Assembly (NCBI RefSeq): GCF_000230735.2
Contig: NC_019962.1
Location: forward strand, 1,550,001 to 1,614,000
Direction: 5' to 3'
From: Natrinema pellirubrum DSM 15624
GTDB taxonomy: Archaea; Halobacteriota; Halobacteria; Halobacteriales; Natrialbaceae
DNA: 64,000 bases
Part shown: piece by piece, positions 1 through 9,291 of the stretch
Position numbering within the stretch: position 1 is the first letter of the stretch
Layout: each line of letters opens with the position of its first letter
Made by a program: the position numbers and the translations under genes
The notes under the pieces: generated by a model
The model's database searches: none
Told to the model about the DNA's origin: nothing
Seen by the model: only the letters and a program-made list of their open reading frames with translations

Positions 1-286
1 CGCGACGCCCGGCCTCATTCAGGCCGCGGAAGCCCGCGGCTTCGAAGTGATCGTCACCAGCGGCGACGTCGACGTCAAACTCGCGGTCGACGCGACCGCG
101 CTGGCCGGCGATGCTACGATCGACCGGCTCGCGATCGCCTCACGCGATACCGACTTTAAACCCGTCCTCGAGCACGCGGGCACTCTCGGCGTGAAAACGT
201 ACGCGATCGCGCCGGGATCGTACGGCCGCTCGGATGCACTGCGAAACGCGGCCGACGAGGCCGTCACGCTCGAGCCGGACGGTTAG
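1..286 (+). CDS. NYN-domain (LabA/DUF88-like) protein, C-terminal part
   Basis: The gene enters from the left edge, so only the last ~94 residues are visible. They read as the second half of a NYN/PIN-like Rossmann nuclease domain: an ExxGFEVIVTSGDVDVKLAVD stretch (acidic residues that would bind metal), then LAIASRDTDFKPVLEHA, the conserved 'S-x-D-x-D-F' segment of the family, and a closing GxxxYAIAPG strand. NYN proteins are predicted RNA- or DNA-processing nucleases in the cytoplasm. The start codon and N-terminal catalytic Asp lie outside the window. The stop codon overlaps the stop codon of the convergent small gene by 3 nt. The family call is fairly secure; the substrate is unknown. Confidence 0.75.
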   Translation, partial: ATPGLIQAAEARGFEVIVTSGDVDVKLAVDATALAGDATIDRLAIASRDTDFKPVLEHAGTLGVKTYAIAPGSYGRSDALRNAADEAVTLEPDG

Positions 287-555
287 CCGCTGTACGAGCT
301 TTCGCCGACGACCTCGACGAGGTCGCCCTCGCCTGTTGCCGTGGTCTCGTCGAAGTCGGTCACGCGAACACGGACTTGCTTCTCGACGGTCTCGGGTCCG
401 GCTCCCTCGACGAGCAGTTCGGTGTCGCCGATGTAGGCCCGTCCCGCCGAGCCGTTGGTCTCGGAGATGAAGACGTCTATTTCGCTCCCTACCTCGAGGG
501 AGGGTCGGTTCGCCCGGAACGTCCAGCCTGTGAGGTATTTGTCGAAGATGCTCAT
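283..555 (-). CDS. small TRAM/OB-like protein (90 aa)
   Basis: A 90-residue acidic protein. The central pattern, a hydrophobic strand followed by S-E-T-N-G-S-A-G-R-A-Y-I-G-D-T-E-L-L-V-E-G-A-G and then EKQVRVRVTDFDETTATGEGDLVEV, resembles a TRAM-type small beta-barrel that binds RNA, which is common in haloarchaea. The start used is the ATG whose first bases overlap the stop of the upstream antiporter gene (ATGA overlap). The longer open frame upstream is only a shadow of that antiporter gene. Co-translation with the antiporter is likely, but a functional link is not evident. The TRAM relationship is inferred from pattern alone. Confidence 0.6.
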   Translation of the reverse strand: MSIFDKYLTGWTFRANRPSLEVGSEIDVFISETNGSAGRAYIGDTELLVEGAGPETVEKQVRVRVTDFDETTATGEGDLVEVVGESSYSG

Positions 556-2105
556 ACGCGTGCCACCTCCTCGCTCTCGCGGTCGATCAGGTATTCGCGG
601 CCGAAGCCGGTCAGCGCTGCGACGATGAACACCGCCACCAGCAGCCAGCCCTGGAAGACGTAGGGAACGACGTCGATCGGCGTGACGACCATCGACTGCT
701 CGAACCAGTCGTAATCGCCGGGCAGTTGCTGCATCGCCGAGTAGCCGGCCAGCACCCCGCCCGACCACGGGAAGATGTAGCCCATGGCCGCGGTCTGGCC
801 GTCTAAGATGTTCGCCCGGCGGTAGCCGTTCAGGTTGAACCGCTCGCCGATCTTCGAGATGTAAGGGCCGATCGCGACCTCGGCCGCGGTGTTGATCGTG
901 ATGATCGCGTTGATCAACGCCGCGGTCCCGACCATCGTCAACTCGGCGTTGCGGACGTTCGTCGCGAGGTTCTCGATCGACCACTCGAGCAACACGTCGA
1001 AGGCCCCGCCACGGATCATGATCTGGGCCGCGCCGATGATCAGCAAGACGAGGATCGAGAGTTCGAGGAAGCCGGCGACGCCGTTCATCAGGCTGCCGCC
1101 GACGCCGACCGCATCGGGGTTCTCGACGATCGTCAGGATCGGCAGGGACTCGAGCGGACCGGCCAGCGGCGCATCCTGTGGGGCGTTGAACATGACGATG
1201 TCACCGGGGCTCGCGAGGCCGAAGACGAGGTTGAAGGCGACGGCGACGACGATCCCCCACGAGATCGCCTCGACGATGTGTCGGCCGGCGATAGCCGTCC
1301 CGATCACGGCGGCCATCGAGATGACGTGAACCAGCCCGATCGCGTCGCTCTCCTCGAGGAAGATCTCCTGGGCCTGTGCGCCGACCTCGATGCCGTCCAT
1401 CGCACCGCCGGCGACGACGTAGCCGAGGAAGGCGAGGACGGCAGCGATGATGACGTATTTGAACCGGGAGGCGACGACGCCCCCGATGTCGGCGTCCTGG
1501 GTGACAGCGCTAACGATCGTGGTGTCACTGACGGGCGCTAAGTTGTCACCGAAGATCGCCCCCGAGAGGATCGCACCGAACAGGAGGACGGGGTTCGCAC
1601 CGAGCAACACGCCGGCCGGGAAAAAGAGACCGACGAACGCGATGCTTGCACCGTAGCCGGTCCCGATCCCCGTCGTGAAGACGGCCGCGAGGACGAACGT
1701 GATCGCGGGGAACAGCGCCGCGCCGACGCCGGCAGTGTCGGCTAACCAGACGAGTCCGCCGACGAAGCCGCCGTCCTGCAGGAGCTGGGCGAACATACCG
1801 GCCCAGATCCACGCGACGATCGCCGTCACCGCGACGGGCTGGGTCATCCCCTCGAAGATCGTGTTGGCGTAGTGCTTCCAGTCGCCTCGGGCGAAGAACA
1901 TCCCGACGATGAGCCCGACCAGGATGCCCACGATGAGTCCGCCGGTATCGCCGATCCGCCAGAGGGCAGTCTGGACGATGGCCCAGACGATGAAGAAGGC
2001 GATCGGGAACGCACTCATCCCGCGGCCGCCGTAGAACTCGACTGTGGGGCCGCCGCTGTCGGGCTGTGTGAACTGGTCGGTCGGTTCGTCGCCAGCCTCA
2101 CTCAT
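552..2105 (-). CDS. Na+/H+ antiporter NhaC family protein
   Basis: A 517-residue polytopic membrane protein with about 11-13 hydrophobic segments. Features typical of the NhaC/ArsB-NhaD superfamily are visible: GTGYGASIAFVGLFFPAGVLLGANPVLLFGAILSGAIFGDNLAPVSDTT, where the 'GAxxFGDNxSPxSDTT' signature is diagnostic of NhaC, and a late ANILDGQTAAMGYIFPW segment. It should exchange Na+ for H+ (or malate/lactate, as in some NhaC relatives) across the cytoplasmic membrane. The N-terminus MSEAGDEP is hydrophilic and acidic. The gene is followed, with a 4-nt overlap, by a small TRAM-like protein. The upstream spacer has a GTGATCAC palindrome close to the start. Confidence 0.9.
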   Translation of the reverse strand: MSEAGDEPTDQFTQPDSGGPTVEFYGGRGMSAFPIAFFIVWAIVQTALWRIGDTGGLIVGILVGLIVGMFFARGDWKHYANTIFEGMTQPVAVTAIVAWIWAGMFAQLLQDGGFVGGLVWLADTAGVGAALFPAITFVLAAVFTTGIGTGYGASIAFVGLFFPAGVLLGANPVLLFGAILSGAIFGDNLAPVSDTTIVSAVTQDADIGGVVASRFKYVIIAAVLAFLGYVVAGGAMDGIEVGAQAQEIFLEESDAIGLVHVISMAAVIGTAIAGRHIVEAISWGIVVAVAFNLVFGLASPGDIVMFNAPQDAPLAGPLESLPILTIVENPDAVGVGGSLMNGVAGFLELSILVLLIIGAAQIMIRGGAFDVLLEWSIENLATNVRNAELTMVGTAALINAIITINTAAEVAIGPYISKIGERFNLNGYRRANILDGQTAAMGYIFPWSGGVLAGYSAMQQLPGDYDWFEQSMVVTPIDVVPYVFQGWLLVAVFIVAALTGFGREYLIDRESEEVARV

Positions 2106-2403
2106 ATGTGATCACTCATATTGCCACGCGGTCGTAGTATTGACATCAGTCATAATAACTATTTCTGACAGTATTGGATTCGTGGTTCTCGTCGGTCGCT
2201 ATCGATCCTTCTGGCAGTACGCGCGAGGTCTATCATTTAGCTATCGGTTCCCGACGACGGCGTCGGGGATGGAGCTGGCCGGCAAACTCCCGGTCATAGG
2301 CCCAGAGCGGCCGATGACGGTCGATACGGGTTGATAATGACAGTCCACGTTCGGGCGGTCCGAACCCGGTGACTTTTCGGGCGCGGCCCGCCCAGCCACG
2401 CGT
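2106..2403. other. divergent intergenic region, nhaC / TatD-like
   Basis: A promoter-bearing spacer between two divergent genes. It is AT-richer than its surroundings near 2140-2180. A GTGATCAC palindrome sits just upstream of the nhaC start (2107-2114), where a regulator could act. No open frame here has haloarchaeal coding character. Confidence 0.4.
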
Positions 2404-3246
2404 ATGATCGACGACCGGCCGGTGCTGGACGACCACCTCCACCTCGACCCGGACAACAATCGGGGCATCGACGCCGTCCGCGACTTCGCCCGCGTCGGCG
2501 GCACCCACCTGCTCGTGGTGAACAAACCCTCCTGGCATCTCGGCGTCGAGGCCGAGACTGGTGCGGACTTCCGCGAGGTCTTCGAACGCACCATCGACAT
2601 CGTCGAGGCGGCCTCGAGCGAACTCGAGGGGCGGGCCTGGCCCGTCCTCGGGGTCCACCCGGGCCTGATCACCCGGCTGGTCGACGAACGGGACTTCTCG
2701 CCCGACGAGGCCCGCGATCTCATGCAGGCCGGCATCGACGTCGCAGCGGAGTACGTCGAGGCGGGCGACGCGCTGGCGCTGAAGTCCGGTCGCCCCCACT
2801 ACGAGGTCGACGACGACGTCTGGGCGGCCTCGAACGCCGTCATGCGCCGGGCGTTCGACCACGGTGCCGACCTCGAGTGTGCGGTCCAGCTCCACGCCGA
2901 GGCTAGCGAGGACATGACCGAGGTGGCCAACTGGGCCGAGGCGGCCGGGATGGAGCCCCACCGTGTCGTCAAACACTACGCGAGCGGCCGCCTCGAGGGA
3001 CCGACGCCGAGCGTAATGAGCGACAAGGAGCGGCTCGAGACCGCCGCCGAGCGAGGCGAGCCGTTCCTGATGGAGACCGATTACATCGACGACCCCGACC
3101 GGCCGGGCGCAGTGTTGGGTCCCAAGACGGTCCCCCGGCGGGTCCGCTGGCTGCTCGAGAACGGGTACGACGAGGCGGTCGAGATCGCACACGTCGAGAC
3201 GCCGAAGGCTGTCTACGGGATCGATACCGAAGCGACGCTCGAGTGA
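2404..3246 (+). CDS. TatD-related metal-dependent hydrolase
   Basis: A 280-residue protein of the archaeal TatD-related group, amidohydrolase-fold TIM barrels that act as metal-dependent hydrolases and putative DNases. The N-terminus carries the metal-binding D-D-H-L-H-L pair (His11 and His13). Downstream are a VLGVHPG segment (third His region), QLHAEAS, KHYASG and a C-terminal METDYIDDP stretch supplying the last Asp ligand. The length matches the family. A stop-free approach and a spacer of about 160 bp separate it from nhaC, so it is probably monocistronic. The physiological substrate is not indicated by the neighbours. Confidence 0.8.
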   Translation: MIDDRPVLDDHLHLDPDNNRGIDAVRDFARVGGTHLLVVNKPSWHLGVEAETGADFREVFERTIDIVEAASSELEGRAWPVLGVHPGLITRLVDERDFSPDEARDLMQAGIDVAAEYVEAGDALALKSGRPHYEVDDDVWAASNAVMRRAFDHGADLECAVQLHAEASEDMTEVANWAEAAGMEPHRVVKHYASGRLEGPTPSVMSDKERLETAAERGEPFLMETDYIDDPDRPGAVLGPKTVPRRVRWLLENGYDEAVEIAHVETPKAVYGIDTEATLE

Positions 3247-3424
3247 GAACGGGTAATTCCTTCTTACCGTCGAACGCCCGCTCTATCCGACGAGCTGAAA
3301 CGGCACCTGCCTTCTCATGAGCGGCTGTAAAAGCGTTTTAGCCGATCATCAAGCCGGTCCAAACATTCACTTTCGACGGCTAGTGTAGAGAAAGGCATTT
3401 CAAGCGGCCGGTGTAGGTGTCTGT

Positions 3425-4003
3425 ATGAGCAATCCCCCGACCGAGTTCTACTCGGAGGAACGCTGGCAGAACTGGATCGGTCGCATCAAAGACGAAGACA
3501 TCGATCCGGAAGACGAAGACTCGGCTCGACTCCTGCTCAACCTGCAGGACGACACCGCGATCGCGATCGCGAAGATCGTCGCCGCCTACGACGACGGCGA
3601 ACTCGAGGGGGAAGAGGCCCTCGCGGAGATCGAGGACGTCCGCGAGATCGTCCTCGGCGAGGTCGACATCGAGGACGAGGAGAAACTGATCCTGGTCGAC
3701 GGCGTCCAGACGAGCCTGGTCTGTGTCTTCTTCGCGGCCGAGGAGTACGTCGCCAACGGGCCGGCCGAGGACAGCAGCGTCGGGGACTATCTGGGTGCGG
3801 CGGCCGACGCCGAGGCCGAGGAGGACCTGGACGCGGCGCTTGGCTACGCCGCCCAGGCAGGGACGCTCATCATCGACGGCGAGGAACTCGACATGGGGGT
3901 CGCGGAAGACCTCGAGTACGGCCTCGTCACGGAGTGGATCAACGGCCTCGACAGCCTCCAGAGCGCGATGAGCGATCCGGAAGTCGTCGAGGAAGACGAG
4001 TAG
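3425..4003 (+). CDS. DUF2150 family protein
   Basis: A 192-residue, extremely acidic soluble protein that matches the euryarchaeal DUF2150 family. It opens with FYSEERWQNWIGRI, has a long helical acidic middle (LLLNLQDDTAIAIAKIVAAY), a DGVQTSLVCVFFAAEEYV core and a C-terminal helix ending in EDE. Its function is unknown. It is not obviously co-transcribed with neighbours: 178 bp separate it from the upstream gene, including an imperfect hairpin around 3323-3344. Confidence 0.8.
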   Translation: MSNPPTEFYSEERWQNWIGRIKDEDIDPEDEDSARLLLNLQDDTAIAIAKIVAAYDDGELEGEEALAEIEDVREIVLGEVDIEDEEKLILVDGVQTSLVCVFFAAEEYVANGPAEDSSVGDYLGAAADAEAEEDLDAALGYAAQAGTLIIDGEELDMGVAEDLEYGLVTEWINGLDSLQSAMSDPEVVEEDE

Positions 4004-4068
4004 GACGGGGTCTCGTTTTCGCCGCGTCGGGCCACCAGACGTTTAACCGACGGTGACTATCCATCGTT

Positions 4069-4163
4069 ATGAGACGGCGGTACGGCGAGCGCGCGGTGAC
4101 GGTGCAGATCGGAGCCATACTCTTGCTCGCGATCGTTTTCACTGCGCTCGCGCTCTATCAGGT
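4069..4163 (+). pseudogene. 5' fragment of pilin-like surface protein gene, cut by IS
   Basis: This fragment encodes the first 31 residues of a secreted protein. It starts MRRRYGERAVTVQ and continues into one hydrophobic helix (IGAILLLAIVFTALALY), the N-terminal arrangement seen in haloarchaeal type IV pilin-like and DUF7289-like surface proteins. A TATA-like GTTTAACC lies about 25 nt before the ATG, so the message is probably leaderless. The frame runs into the left end of an IS66-type element directly after the codons for Tyr-Gln. Joining it across one copy of the duplicated target ctatcagg restores the frame exactly to the 3' fragment (5820-7733), giving a protein of about 668 residues. 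Confidence 0.85.
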
Positions 4164-5812
4164 GTACGTGTTTACCCCGAGGTCTCAACAACCGGCACAG
4201 TCTGCTCTCGTGAGATCATTTCGTTGTCGTGGACAACCCGCGTAAGTTCCTCGTATGGGTTGCGTCCCTGCTGGCGCCACGTCGCCAGCAGGGACAAGAT
4301 CGTCTCGTGAACGAACATGCCACGGTCGTTCCGGAGTGTTCCGATGATTTTCCGGAGAACAACAGGTTCACGAAGGGCGTTTTCTGCGGCATTGTTCGTC
4401 GGGGAGACCGCTGGCTCACCGACGAAGGTGAGCCAGTGGTCGAGTCCACCTTCGATCTTCCCGAGGAGTGTTGCCACTGGTTCGTCGGTCACTGACCGCT
4501 CAACGAGCGATCTGAGGCCGTCCTGACACGCTCGATGCATCTGTGCTCTCGCACGAGGATCTGGGTCGGTCTCCAGCCACGACTGGAGACCGACGAACAT
4601 CTGCTTGAGATACCGGTACACCGGTTCTGCCTCCTCGTGGTCACTAGCAACGTCTTCAGCCTCCCGGAGAAGATGTGCCCAGCACCGCTGAAGCGTACTG
4701 CTGAACGCTGGATACGCCGTCCACCCATCACAGATGACCGTTCCCGCGAAGTCCTCGCCAAGGACTTCCGCGGGAACATCACTCCCACGACTCTCTCTGA
4801 CCGCGTACAGCGTATGCTCGTCCGTCCGAAACGTCCAGATCCACGCTTGGTCACCGTCACGCTTGATGCCGGTTTCGTCAACGTGGACGATTTCAGCCTC
4901 CTGAATCTCTCGACGGATCTGCTCGTACTCACAGCGACCGGCGCGCGCAGCGCGCTCGGTCGCGTGCCACGCGGATGCACCTGAGAGTTCGAGTCCGTGA
5001 AGTTGCTCGAAGCGGTCCGTGATTTTCCGGTAGGGAAGGCGGTGATCGTACCGTGACAGGGCAGATTGCGCGATGACGTTCACCCCGAACTGCCCCTCAT
5101 CGGGGCAGTCGGGGTGAGTCGCAACCGTCTCAGTTCCACAGGAGTCGCATTGGTAGCGGTGTCGGTTGTACTGGGTGACTTCTGGTGGCTGTGGATCCGG
5201 GACTTCCTCGACGAGTCGGGGGCTGACGCCCACCGACTCGTCGAAGTGGTCGCCACACTCGGGACAACAGTCAGAGGTGACCTCGATTTCTTCATCAGGA
5301 TCGGGCGGAGAGCGCCACTCCGGGTTGTGACCGTCCTTTCGACCGGGAGTACCACCATCAGTTCGGACATCGTCGTCTTCGTCGTCCTGCGAGGTCGGGG
5401 ACTCGTCGGTCCCCGACCGTCGCTTACTGGGTGGAGTGTGTGGATTCTCGTACTTCCGGAGACGTGTTTCGAGTTCTTCGATCCGCTCTTGCTGCTCTTC
5501 GATCCGCTCTTGCTGCTCTTCGATCCGTTCGTTCTGTTCCTCGATCCGCTTGTCCTTCTGGGCAATCTTCTCTTCCAGCTCGTCGATTCGCTCCTCCATC
5601 TGGAGAAACCGCGAGAGGAGTTCGTCCTTGGAGAGATCGTCCCAGCTCATCGATTCCACCTCGAAACGACGACAGCAGGGCCGACGGGATGGTCTCCGGG
5701 CAGCGGAGACCATCCCTGAGAATGTAGACTGACTCCCTGCTGACAGACCATGTATCTGTCACAGGCCACCACCTACGAGACAGTGACGAAATCAGACGGG
5801 GCTAAACACGTA
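4163..5812 (-). mobile_element. IS66-family insertion sequence (ISH10-like)
   Basis: An element of about 1.65 kb carrying one long transposase gene. The ends are inverted repeats: tacgtgttta(g)ccccg reads inward from both ends, at 4165 and, reversed, at 5812. The flanks carry a direct repeat ctatcagg (4155-4162 and 5813-5820; a 9th base t also matches). Eight bases is the usual target duplication of IS66 elements. Removing the element plus one repeat rejoins a split gene in frame. The intact ends, intact transposase and perfect duplication point to a recent insertion. Confidence 0.9.
4172..5650 (-). CDS. IS66-family transposase (TnpC-like)
   Basis: A 492-residue DDE transposase. The start chosen is the ATG of MSWDDLSKDELL, because the 21 residues before it are Arg-rich and unlike the family. 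Order of parts: an N-terminal coiled coil with heptad repeats (EERIEEQQ repeated), a Pro/Lys linker with PPSKRR, a zinc-ribbon C-P-E-C-G...C-D-S-C-G, and then the catalytic core with VHVDETGIK (first Asp), CDGWTAY (second Asp) and NNAAENALRE (Glu). No tnpA/tnpB accessory ORFs are present, as in haloarchaeal ISH10 elements. The stop codon lies inside the left terminal repeat region. Confidence 0.92.
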   Translation of the reverse strand: MSWDDLSKDELLSRFLQMEERIDELEEKIAQKDKRIEEQNERIEEQQERIEEQQERIEELETRLRKYENPHTPPSKRRSGTDESPTSQDDEDDDVRTDGGTPGRKDGHNPEWRSPPDPDEEIEVTSDCCPECGDHFDESVGVSPRLVEEVPDPQPPEVTQYNRHRYQCDSCGTETVATHPDCPDEGQFGVNVIAQSALSRYDHRLPYRKITDRFEQLHGLELSGASAWHATERAARAGRCEYEQIRREIQEAEIVHVDETGIKRDGDQAWIWTFRTDEHTLYAVRESRGSDVPAEVLGEDFAGTVICDGWTAYPAFSSTLQRCWAHLLREAEDVASDHEEAEPVYRYLKQMFVGLQSWLETDPDPRARAQMHRACQDGLRSLVERSVTDEPVATLLGKIEGGLDHWLTFVGEPAVSPTNNAAENALREPVVLRKIIGTLRNDRGMFVHETILSLLATWRQQGRNPYEELTRVVHDNEMISREQTVPVVETSG

Positions 5813-5819
5813 CTATCAG

Positions 5820-7733
5820 GTCAACGCCGTGCCGGCGGAGAACCAGGCGGTCGAAATAGACCACAACCGGCAGGTCCACGGCGAGATGCAAGAACTCCGA
5901 AACGCGATCAAAAACGCCGGGACTACGGGTGGTACAACCTCGATTTCGGTAACCCTCGGGACCCAGTATCCGACCCGAACCTTTCTGACGAATCCACCGG
6001 ACCCGACGGGGACGCTTCGAACGAGTGAGACCGGAGCCGTCGGTATCGACAACGCCGAATTCAACGGCAGATACACAACGACTGCAGACGAGTTTCTGGA
6101 GGAGGACTTCGAGACGCGGACGCTCAGCTACGAGCCGTCGTACAACGAGTACCGTGACGCACCGACGACCCGGATCGAACACGGATTCGCGTTCAACGAA
6201 TTCACCGGCACGTCGGTCGCGCTCACCGAACAGCCCCTGGTCGACGGCAACCGGCTCACGATCGTCCTCGTCGAGGGCAACCTGTCGACGTCCTCGAGAG
6301 GCTCGACAGCCGTCGATACCAGGATCCTGAGTGGACCTACTGATCCGATCTCTCTCGAAGACGACGGCGACAATATTACGATCACGGTTCCGACATCGTC
6401 GCCGAACGCGTGGAACGAATCGATCGGGACTGAGTTCGGGGCAGGCTCCGGGGCGGAACACGCGAGGGTCACCGGCTACGCAGACGGTCAGCTAAGAGTC
6501 GAACTCGAGGGTGACATGGAGTACGAACTCCGGATGGCTCGCGTCGGAGTCGGCGACGGACGCGACGACGGGCCCGATGAGTTCGATATCAGCCGAGTGA
6601 CTGCTGAGGACACCAATTCGAGCGGTGCGTACGACGTTCGGTGGGACACGGATCGAATCAACGACGAGGAACACGCTTCTTGCACGGACGAGAGCTGTAC
6701 GTTCACTGCGGCCACTGCGGGAGACACGATACAAGCGTCTGTCGAGACCGCACCGGCCGTCGACGATGCAGACGTGGAGTACGCCGTCGGGAACAACGAG
6801 ATCGCCGGACTCGTTCCGGGACGTGGGACGATTCAGGATGGCGTCCACGAGACTGCCCTCGAAGCGCGGTCGAACGGGACCACAACGCTGTTCGCCTCGA
6901 GCGGCGGTGCGGGTGACGCGCTCGACGTGACCGTCGCGGTCGAGTCGGCGGAGGCTTCCCTCCCCGAAGGGAGCGTCGCCTACCACGACCGGAACGACGA
7001 CGGCGTCTACAACGATGGCGAACCGACGTACACGGAATCCGACCTCGAAAGCGTCGACGTGCCCGGATCGTTGATCGTCGTTGGCGACGCGTTCTCGGCG
7101 AACGGGATGGATCTCACCGCAGAACAGCTCACCGTCGAGGAGGATGCGACGTTGGAGACGCGGAACGGCGGGATTCGAATGACGACGAACAGCGGCGAGT
7201 TAGCGGTTGCGGGCACGCTCGATACGACCGCAGGAACCGGACAGAGCGTCACGCTGGATGCGACCGGCGAGACGGATCTCTCGAGCGGAACGGTTCGTTC
7301 CAGCGGCGGGATCGACGTGGATGCTTCCGGTTCGATCACCGCCGACGACGCAACGCTCGATGCGACCGACGCGAGCTACGGATCGATCACTGTCTCCGGC
7401 GATGGCAGTGTCGCGCTTCGCCGTGCGATCGTGCAGACAGAGGGTACGGTATCGATCACGGCAGGCGCAACGCTCGACGCGACGGCTGCCGATCTCGAAT
7501 CGACTAGAATCGGCCAGGGGGTCGCCCTCGAGTCGAACGGTGATATGACGATTGAACGGATTTCGATCGATGTCGATCGATTCAGCACAATGTCGGGAGA
7601 ACTCAATGGCGGCTCGAACACGCTCTTCGTCGACGGGGCGGAGTTCCGGCGCGGTGACGATCCGGGAGCGTTCGACTTCTCGCCAAACGGTGTCGACGTG
7701 CGTGGGACGCCTGCGGTTGGATGGACCTGGTGA
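5820..7733 (+). pseudogene. 3' fragment of pilin-like surface protein gene
   Basis: This fragment encodes about 637 residues of an extracellular, Asp/Thr/Ser-rich protein that continues the interrupted N-terminal fragment (…YQ|VNAVPAENQAVEIDHN). The first ~200 residues hold an NxT-rich region of the DUF7289-like kind. Near residue 240 is a Cys pair (SCTDESCTF). The last third is a repetitive stretch of short beta strands with ATLDATDA-like and SITADDA-like units, suggesting a beta-helix stalk. A GTG at 5829 could in principle restart translation, but it would yield a product without a signal/pilin helix, so export should be lost. The call is a surface or pilin-like protein inactivated by the IS. 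Confidence 0.8.
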
Positions 7734-7760
7734 TCGATGACATCGAAATGCCAGCCCTGA

Positions 7761-7780
7761 CGTCTCGCGGTTCCGAGACG
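7761..7780 (+). terminator. hairpin after split surface gene
   Basis: A perfect 7-bp stem, cgtctcg / cgagacg, with a 6-nt loop, followed by an AT-rich gttattatg run. It lies between the end of the split surface-protein gene and the start of HMG-CoA synthase. It could end the upstream transcript or act as an operator for the downstream gene; the sequence does not distinguish these. Confidence 0.35.
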
Positions 7781-7880
7781 GTTATTATGTGGAAAGATAC
7801 CACGGAACATAGCAGTTGGTTCGACAATCGTCGAAACGACGAACGACAATATCTTGTACCGTCACCTACATTGAGAAAGT

Positions 7881-9218
7881 ATGACTGCAGTCGGCATCGA
7901 CGCCGTCGAGATCTGGACGGGTAACCTCAAACTCGACCTTCCGGGCACGTTCGCCCCTGAGAAGGGCGAAGATCCGGAAAAGTACACGAAAGGACTCGGA
8001 CTGAACGCCAGTTCCTTCCCCGACAGTTACGAGGACATCGTCACGATGGGGGCCAACGCCGCTCACCGGCTAATGGAGCGCAAAGGCCTCGAGCCCGACG
8101 ATATCGGCCGCATCGACGTCGCGACCGAGAGCGCGTTCGATAACTCGAAGCCGGTTTCGACGTACGTCGCTGGCTGCCTCGAGCAGGTCTACGAAGGCGA
8201 CTTCCACCACGCGAACAAGGGCGAGCGGAAGTTCGCCTGTATCGCGGGGACCCAGAGCCTGGACGACGCGTACAACTGGATCCGAGCGGGCCGCAACCGC
8301 GGCCGTTCGGCGCTTGTCATCGCGACCGACACCGCGCTGTACGCCCGCGGCGACGACGGCGAGGCGACCCAGGGTGCCGGTGCCGTCGCGATGCTCATCA
8401 GCGAGGATCCGAACCTCGTCGAACTCTCCGCCGAGCAGGGCTACGGCTCGGCCGACGAGACCGACTTCTTAAAGCCCAACCAGCAGTTCCCGAGCGTCGA
8501 CGGCAAACGCTCCGTGCAGGTCTATCTCGCGCGGATGCGCGAGGCCCTCGAGGACTTCGAGAGCGTCGCCGGCGAGGTCCACGAGGAGGACTTCGCCTAC
8601 GCGCCGTTCCACACCCCCTTCCCGGGCATGGTCCGGAAGGCCGCCCTGCTCGCGTTCCGTCACGTCACGCGGAACACGGCGGTCGAGGACGAACTGGCCG
8701 AGGAGATCGGTCGCCAGCCCCGTCCCGAGGCGTTCGACTCCGACGACGAGTACCGTGACGCGCTCCGGGAGTACATGGACGCCCTGAAAGACACCGACCG
8801 CTACGCGACGTGGTACGACGCCACGATCGATCCGACGCTGACGATCTCCCGCGAGGTCGGCAACTGGTACACCGGCTCGGTCCACGTCGCCCGCGCGAGC
8901 GCGCTCAAACATGCGCTCGAGAACGACCGCGAGATGGTCGGCGAGAAGTTGCTCATCGGGTCCTACGGCAGCGGTGCGCAGGCGGAGATCCACTCCGAGA
9001 CGGTCCGTGACGGCTGGGTCGAAGAGATCGAGGCCCTCAACATCGACGAACAGCTCTCCGACCGCTACGAGATGTCGTGGGACGACTACGAGGAGATCCA
9101 CGACGCCCACAACCACGAAATGGACGTCGACGTCGAGGAGTTCACCACCCCCGACGAGGAGTTCGTCTTCGACGGCTGGGGTCGCATGGGCGAGCGGAAG
9201 TACCGGTACGTCGAGTAG
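7881..9218 (+). CDS. hmgB: hydroxymethylglutaryl-CoA synthase
   Basis: A 445-residue enzyme that condenses acetyl-CoA with acetoacetyl-CoA to HMG-CoA, the entry step of the mevalonate pathway that supplies archaeal lipid isoprenoids. The catalytic Cys is Cys120 in KFACIAGTQS. The general base region RIDVATES lies at ~78-84, and GNWYTGSVHVA with IGSYGSGAQ holds the C-terminal active-site His/Ser segments of the thiolase fold. Its length and acidic character match halophilic HMGS. It is monocistronic with its own promoter region; the next mevalonate-pathway genes are not adjacent. Confidence 0.95.
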   Translation: MTAVGIDAVEIWTGNLKLDLPGTFAPEKGEDPEKYTKGLGLNASSFPDSYEDIVTMGANAAHRLMERKGLEPDDIGRIDVATESAFDNSKPVSTYVAGCLEQVYEGDFHHANKGERKFACIAGTQSLDDAYNWIRAGRNRGRSALVIATDTALYARGDDGEATQGAGAVAMLISEDPNLVELSAEQGYGSADETDFLKPNQQFPSVDGKRSVQVYLARMREALEDFESVAGEVHEEDFAYAPFHTPFPGMVRKAALLAFRHVTRNTAVEDELAEEIGRQPRPEAFDSDDEYRDALREYMDALKDTDRYATWYDATIDPTLTISREVGNWYTGSVHVARASALKHALENDREMVGEKLLIGSYGSGAQAEIHSETVRDGWVEEIEALNIDEQLSDRYEMSWDDYEEIHDAHNHEMDVDVEEFTTPDEEFVFDGWGRMGERKYRYVE

Positions 9219-9291
9219 CGACGCCGGTTTCGGCCTGTCGCTCGGATGTCGTATCAGCAGACTAATTTGACGGGCTGTCGCACACGCGTAT

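Noticed and set aside
5461-5600. Tandem ~21-bp repeats resembling a CRISPR or minisatellite
   Set aside because: They encode the EEQQERIEEQQERI heptads of the transposase; there are no spacers, so it is not a CRISPR array.
5431-5732. Highly repetitive Ser/Arg frames opposite the IS66 transposase N-terminus
   Set aside because: They are antisense readings of the transposase coiled-coil repeats.
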